Source: Actinomycetota bacterium (GTDB lineage: Bacteria > Actinomycetota > Actinomycetes > Nanopelagicales > Nanopelagicaceae). From it: a stretch of 8,466 nucleotides of DNA. Below, one piece after another: positions 6,930-8,466 of this stretch. The notes under the pieces were generated by a model that worked only from the letters and a program-made list of their open reading frames with translations, ran no database searches and was not told where the DNA came from. The translations under genes and the position numbers were made by a program. Location: NCBI GenBank assembly GCA_026392815.1, contig JAPLBI010000159.1, forward strand, positions 1 through 8,466, in the 5' to 3' direction. Position 1 is the first letter of the stretch, and every line of letters starts with the position of its first letter.

Positions 6930-6955
6930 TATGGCTAGTAAATAGTCACCTGCAT
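6911..6955. promoter_or_regulatory. Inverted repeat bracketing the divergent promoters
   Basis: ATGCAGG (6911-6917) and CCTGCAT (6949-6955) are exact reverse complements, 31 bases apart, on either side of both -10 elements. A regulator binding both half-sites could control both genes. The left half overlaps the oppC start codon. The wide spacing means chance is possible. Confidence 0.3.
6920..6949 (-). promoter_or_regulatory. Probable leaderless promoter for oppC
   Basis: On the minus strand TAGAGT (6920-6925) fits the actinobacterial -10 pattern TAnnnT and ends exactly seven bases before the oppC ATG, the spacing expected if transcription starts at the ATG. Upstream, GTGACT (6944-6949) offers a weak -35 with an 18-base spacer. 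The -10 overlaps the -10 of the opposing promoter by two bases, so the two promoters probably compete. Confidence 0.5.
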
Positions 6956-6970
6956 ACTGAAATTTCTCTT

Positions 6971-6975
6971 GGAGG
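6971..6975 (+). promoter_or_regulatory. Shine-Dalgarno that fixes the lipoprotein start
   Basis: GGAGG lies five bases before ATG 6981. An in-frame TTG at 6969 overlaps this site and so cannot be served by it; the ATG is therefore chosen. Confidence 0.8.
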
Positions 6976-6980
6976 CCTCA

Positions 6981-7490
6981 ATGTTTAACGCTAAATCTAC
7001 GAACTTTGCAACTGCCAGCGCAGCTATTGTCCTAGCGCTAACCCTCTCTGCATGCGGTGGATCTGATGAGGTTGCTCAAGTTGATGACCAAACTCTCGTT
7101 ACCGAAGTTGAAGAAGCACCACAAGCAACTGGCGGATTTGATGCTCCTGTCGTAACCCCAGACAAGGTGTCATACACTGGAAAATTCGCTTCCGGAATGC
7201 TTCCTGGCCAGACCAACGAACGCTTCAATGTAACCGTTGAAAATGGCTCAGCTGCAGATTTAGATTTGGCAACGCTCATCGTTAAGGGTTCAACAACAAC
7301 TGGTGATTGTGTAGATATCTTCGATGGCGATAACCAGATGGAGGGCGCGCCTACTACTCCACTTGCTGCTGGTGCAACTGCCAAGTTCTCTTGGGGACTT
7401 TCTTGCCCAGGTAAGGGTGGCGAGGAAATCTCAGTAACGCTTTCTAACGGCCTAACAAATGTAATTGAAGTTACTGGAAAACTCGCTTAA
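6981..7490 (+). CDS. Small secreted lipoprotein of unknown function
   Basis: The 169-residue product begins with a lipoprotein signal: Lys5, a hydrophobic stretch to Leu22, and a lipobox LSAC with Cys25, followed by GGSDE. A low-complexity acidic linker (about 30-55) would hold the folded part off the membrane. The remaining 115 residues (from about Val57) look like a single beta-sandwich domain: alternating hydrophobic strands (VSYTGKF, ERFNVTVENGS, LATLIVKGST, TAKFSWGLSC, EISVTLSN, NVIEVTGKLA) with two cysteines (110 and 142) that could form a disulfide. The layout recalls DUF4352-type immunoglobulin-like lipoproteins, but I cannot assign it firmly. It is transcribed alone from its own near-consensus promoter, divergent from the peptide importer, and ends at a strong hairpin. 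Function and ligand are unknown. Confidence 0.88.
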   Translation: MFNAKSTNFATASAAIVLALTLSACGGSDEVAQVDDQTLVTEVEEAPQATGGFDAPVVTPDKVSYTGKFASGMLPGQTNERFNVTVENGSAADLDLATLIVKGSTTTGDCVDIFDGDNQMEGAPTTPLAAGATAKFSWGLSCPGKGGEEISVTLSNGLTNVIEVTGKLA

Positions 7491-7500
7491 ATAATTAAAT

Positions 7501-7539
7501 AAATAGCCCGTTCACGCAATCTGCGTGGGCGGGCTATTT
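7501..7539. terminator. Bidirectional hairpin terminator between lipoprotein and MFS genes
   Basis: AAATAGCCCG (7501-7510) pairs with CGGGCTATTT (7530-7539), and inside it CACGCA (7513-7518) pairs with TGCGTG (7522-7527) around a 3-base loop. The two TT/GG positions between them can wobble-pair on the plus strand, giving an 18-bp stem. On plus it starts 11 bases after the lipoprotein stop and is followed by CTTT. On minus it is followed by an AT-rich ATTTAATTATTT stretch. The MFS stop codon (7534-7536) lies within the right arm. Confidence 0.85.
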
Positions 7540-8466
7540 CTTTACCTTCTCTGTAGTGCGCTTTAAGTAAGCAAATAAAGGTATCGGCGCTAGAACGCCT
7601 ATAGCCATTGTTAAAACCCAGAGCTGTTCTAGATTTGCACCGATCATTAGACCGGCAACGGCAGGACCGGCGATTCCAGAAATTCCCCATTGCAAACTGG
7701 TTAGCGCACTTGCGCGTCCGCGGATATGTTCGGGAGCAAGTTCTTGCGTCAACGCAGGGCTAGTCGGTGCATGGACCATCTCACCAAAGGCGAAGATTAA
7801 TTGGCTAACACAAAGTGCGATACCGGCCATGAACATAGAAAGGTACGGCGAAATACCAACGGCCAGCCAAGAAAGCGCCCAAATTATTCCTACAGAAATC
7901 AGCGCGGTGTACTTTGAATGATTAGCGATTAACTTTAAAACCAGCGGCTGGAAAGCCACAATTGCAAAGGTATTTACTCCGAAGATAATCCCAAGCCAGT
8001 TTGGCGCTAAATCAAGGTATTGCGTGGCATATATGGGTAGCCCTGATTGCAAAGGTCCATATCCAAAAGTTAAAAGAATAATTCCTGCGATAGTAAGGAT
8101 AGATAACTCTTTGATCGCAAAGAGCTCTCGATAACTGCCTTTTTCAGGCTCATGCTCTTTCGCTACATACTTTCCAGCATGCGGAGTATTTAGCCCCCAG
8201 ATAAAGAAGATAAAGACAAAGTAAGTTAGCGAATCAATAAAATACATAATTTGATAAGAAAGAATCGAATTTTCACGAATAATTAGAGCTGATAAAAATC
8301 CACCTACTCCTAGGCCTAAATTCATCAACATAAAGTTAAAACCGAAGATCTTGGTGCGATCCTTTAGCGGAGTAACACGCGTTAAAATCACCATCTGCGA
8401 AGGCCAAACACATTGACCACCAAAGGCGAATAAAGTTATTGCAATTAACGCATGTGCTTGCGTTGT
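7534..8466 (-). CDS. Major facilitator superfamily transporter, N-terminus outside window
   Basis: The frame stays open to the right edge, so the start lies outside; 310 codons are visible of a family usually near 400, and probably about 90 residues are missing. An internal ATG at 8392-8394 is not the start, because the preceding 24 codons read on as a typical MFS helix (GGQCVWPSQMVILTRV). Visible are about eight or nine hydrophobic helices. They are split by a charged central loop (HAGKYVAKEHEPEKGSYRELFAIKE) that marks the boundary between the two six-helix halves. A second-half cytoplasmic segment reads LAPEHIRGRASALTSLQWG. The protein ends in the basic tail LKRTTEKVKK. MFS proteins are secondary transporters; the pattern suggests an exporter of the drug/metabolite type, but the substrate cannot be read. 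It converges on the lipoprotein gene and shares its terminator. Confidence 0.9.
   Translation of the reverse strand, partial: TTQAHALIAITLFAFGGQCVWPSQMVILTRVTPLKDRTKIFGFNFMLMNLGLGVGGFLSALIIRENSILSYQIMYFIDSLTYFVFIFFIWGLNTPHAGKYVAKEHEPEKGSYRELFAIKELSILTIAGIILLTFGYGPLQSGLPIYATQYLDLAPNWLGIIFGVNTFAIVAFQPLVLKLIANHSKYTALISVGIIWALSWLAVGISPYLSMFMAGIALCVSQLIFAFGEMVHAPTSPALTQELAPEHIRGRASALTSLQWGISGIAGPAVAGLMIGANLEQLWVLTMAIGVLAPIPLFAYLKRTTEKVKK

Noticed and set aside
6969..6980. Upstream TTG start for the lipoprotein
   Set aside because: The TTG overlaps the GGAGG site that properly serves ATG 6981, and the ATG gives a standard lipoprotein signal.
8392..8394. ATG as the true start of the MFS gene
   Set aside because: The frame is open to the window edge and the upstream 24 codons continue a membrane helix typical of the family.

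Overview
The window looks like a piece of a streamlined actinobacterial chromosome of intermediate GC (close to half, by eye). The proteins resemble high-GC actinobacterial families, genes are tightly packed with ATGA overlaps, and one promoter looks leaderless. This would suit a freshwater acI-type (Nanopelagicales) actinobacterium, but that placement is inference from style and composition; no marker gene is present.

Layout. Positions 1-828 (+) hold the C-terminal catalytic half of an M13 (neprilysin/PepO-like) zinc metallopeptidase, cut by the left edge. Converging on it is a minus-strand block encoding a complete peptide-type ABC importer, transcribed right to left: permease C (6912-5926), substrate-binding protein (5661-3907), permease B (3737-2841), ATPase D (2844-1810) and ATPase F (1813-842). 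B, D and F are joined by 4-bp ATGA overlaps. C and the binding protein stand apart, separated by 264 bp that include a 34-bp tandem repeat array. The binding protein and B are separated by 169 bp with a perfect 15-bp stem-loop. Divergent from permease C is a small lipoprotein gene of unknown function (6981-7490, +), which converges on an MFS transporter (8466-7534, -) cut by the right edge. The last two genes share one long hairpin terminator.

How they may work together: the binding protein captures oligopeptides or a similar solute, the B/C permease pair forms the channel, and the D/F ATPases drive uptake. The neighbouring M13 peptidase could cut peptides before or after import, but only proximity supports that link. 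The lipoprotein and the MFS exporter have no evident link to the importer.

Most notable points: (1) a 34-bp tandem repeat that appears to have grown out of the 3' end of the permease C gene, stop codon included; (2) an apparent in-frame internal deletion in permease B; (3) overlapping divergent promoters between permease C and the lipoprotein gene, with permease C probably leaderless; (4) a binding protein with a signal peptide but no lipobox cysteine; (5) the unusual gene order C-A-B-D-F. I found no CRISPR array, RNA gene, insertion sequence or defence system.
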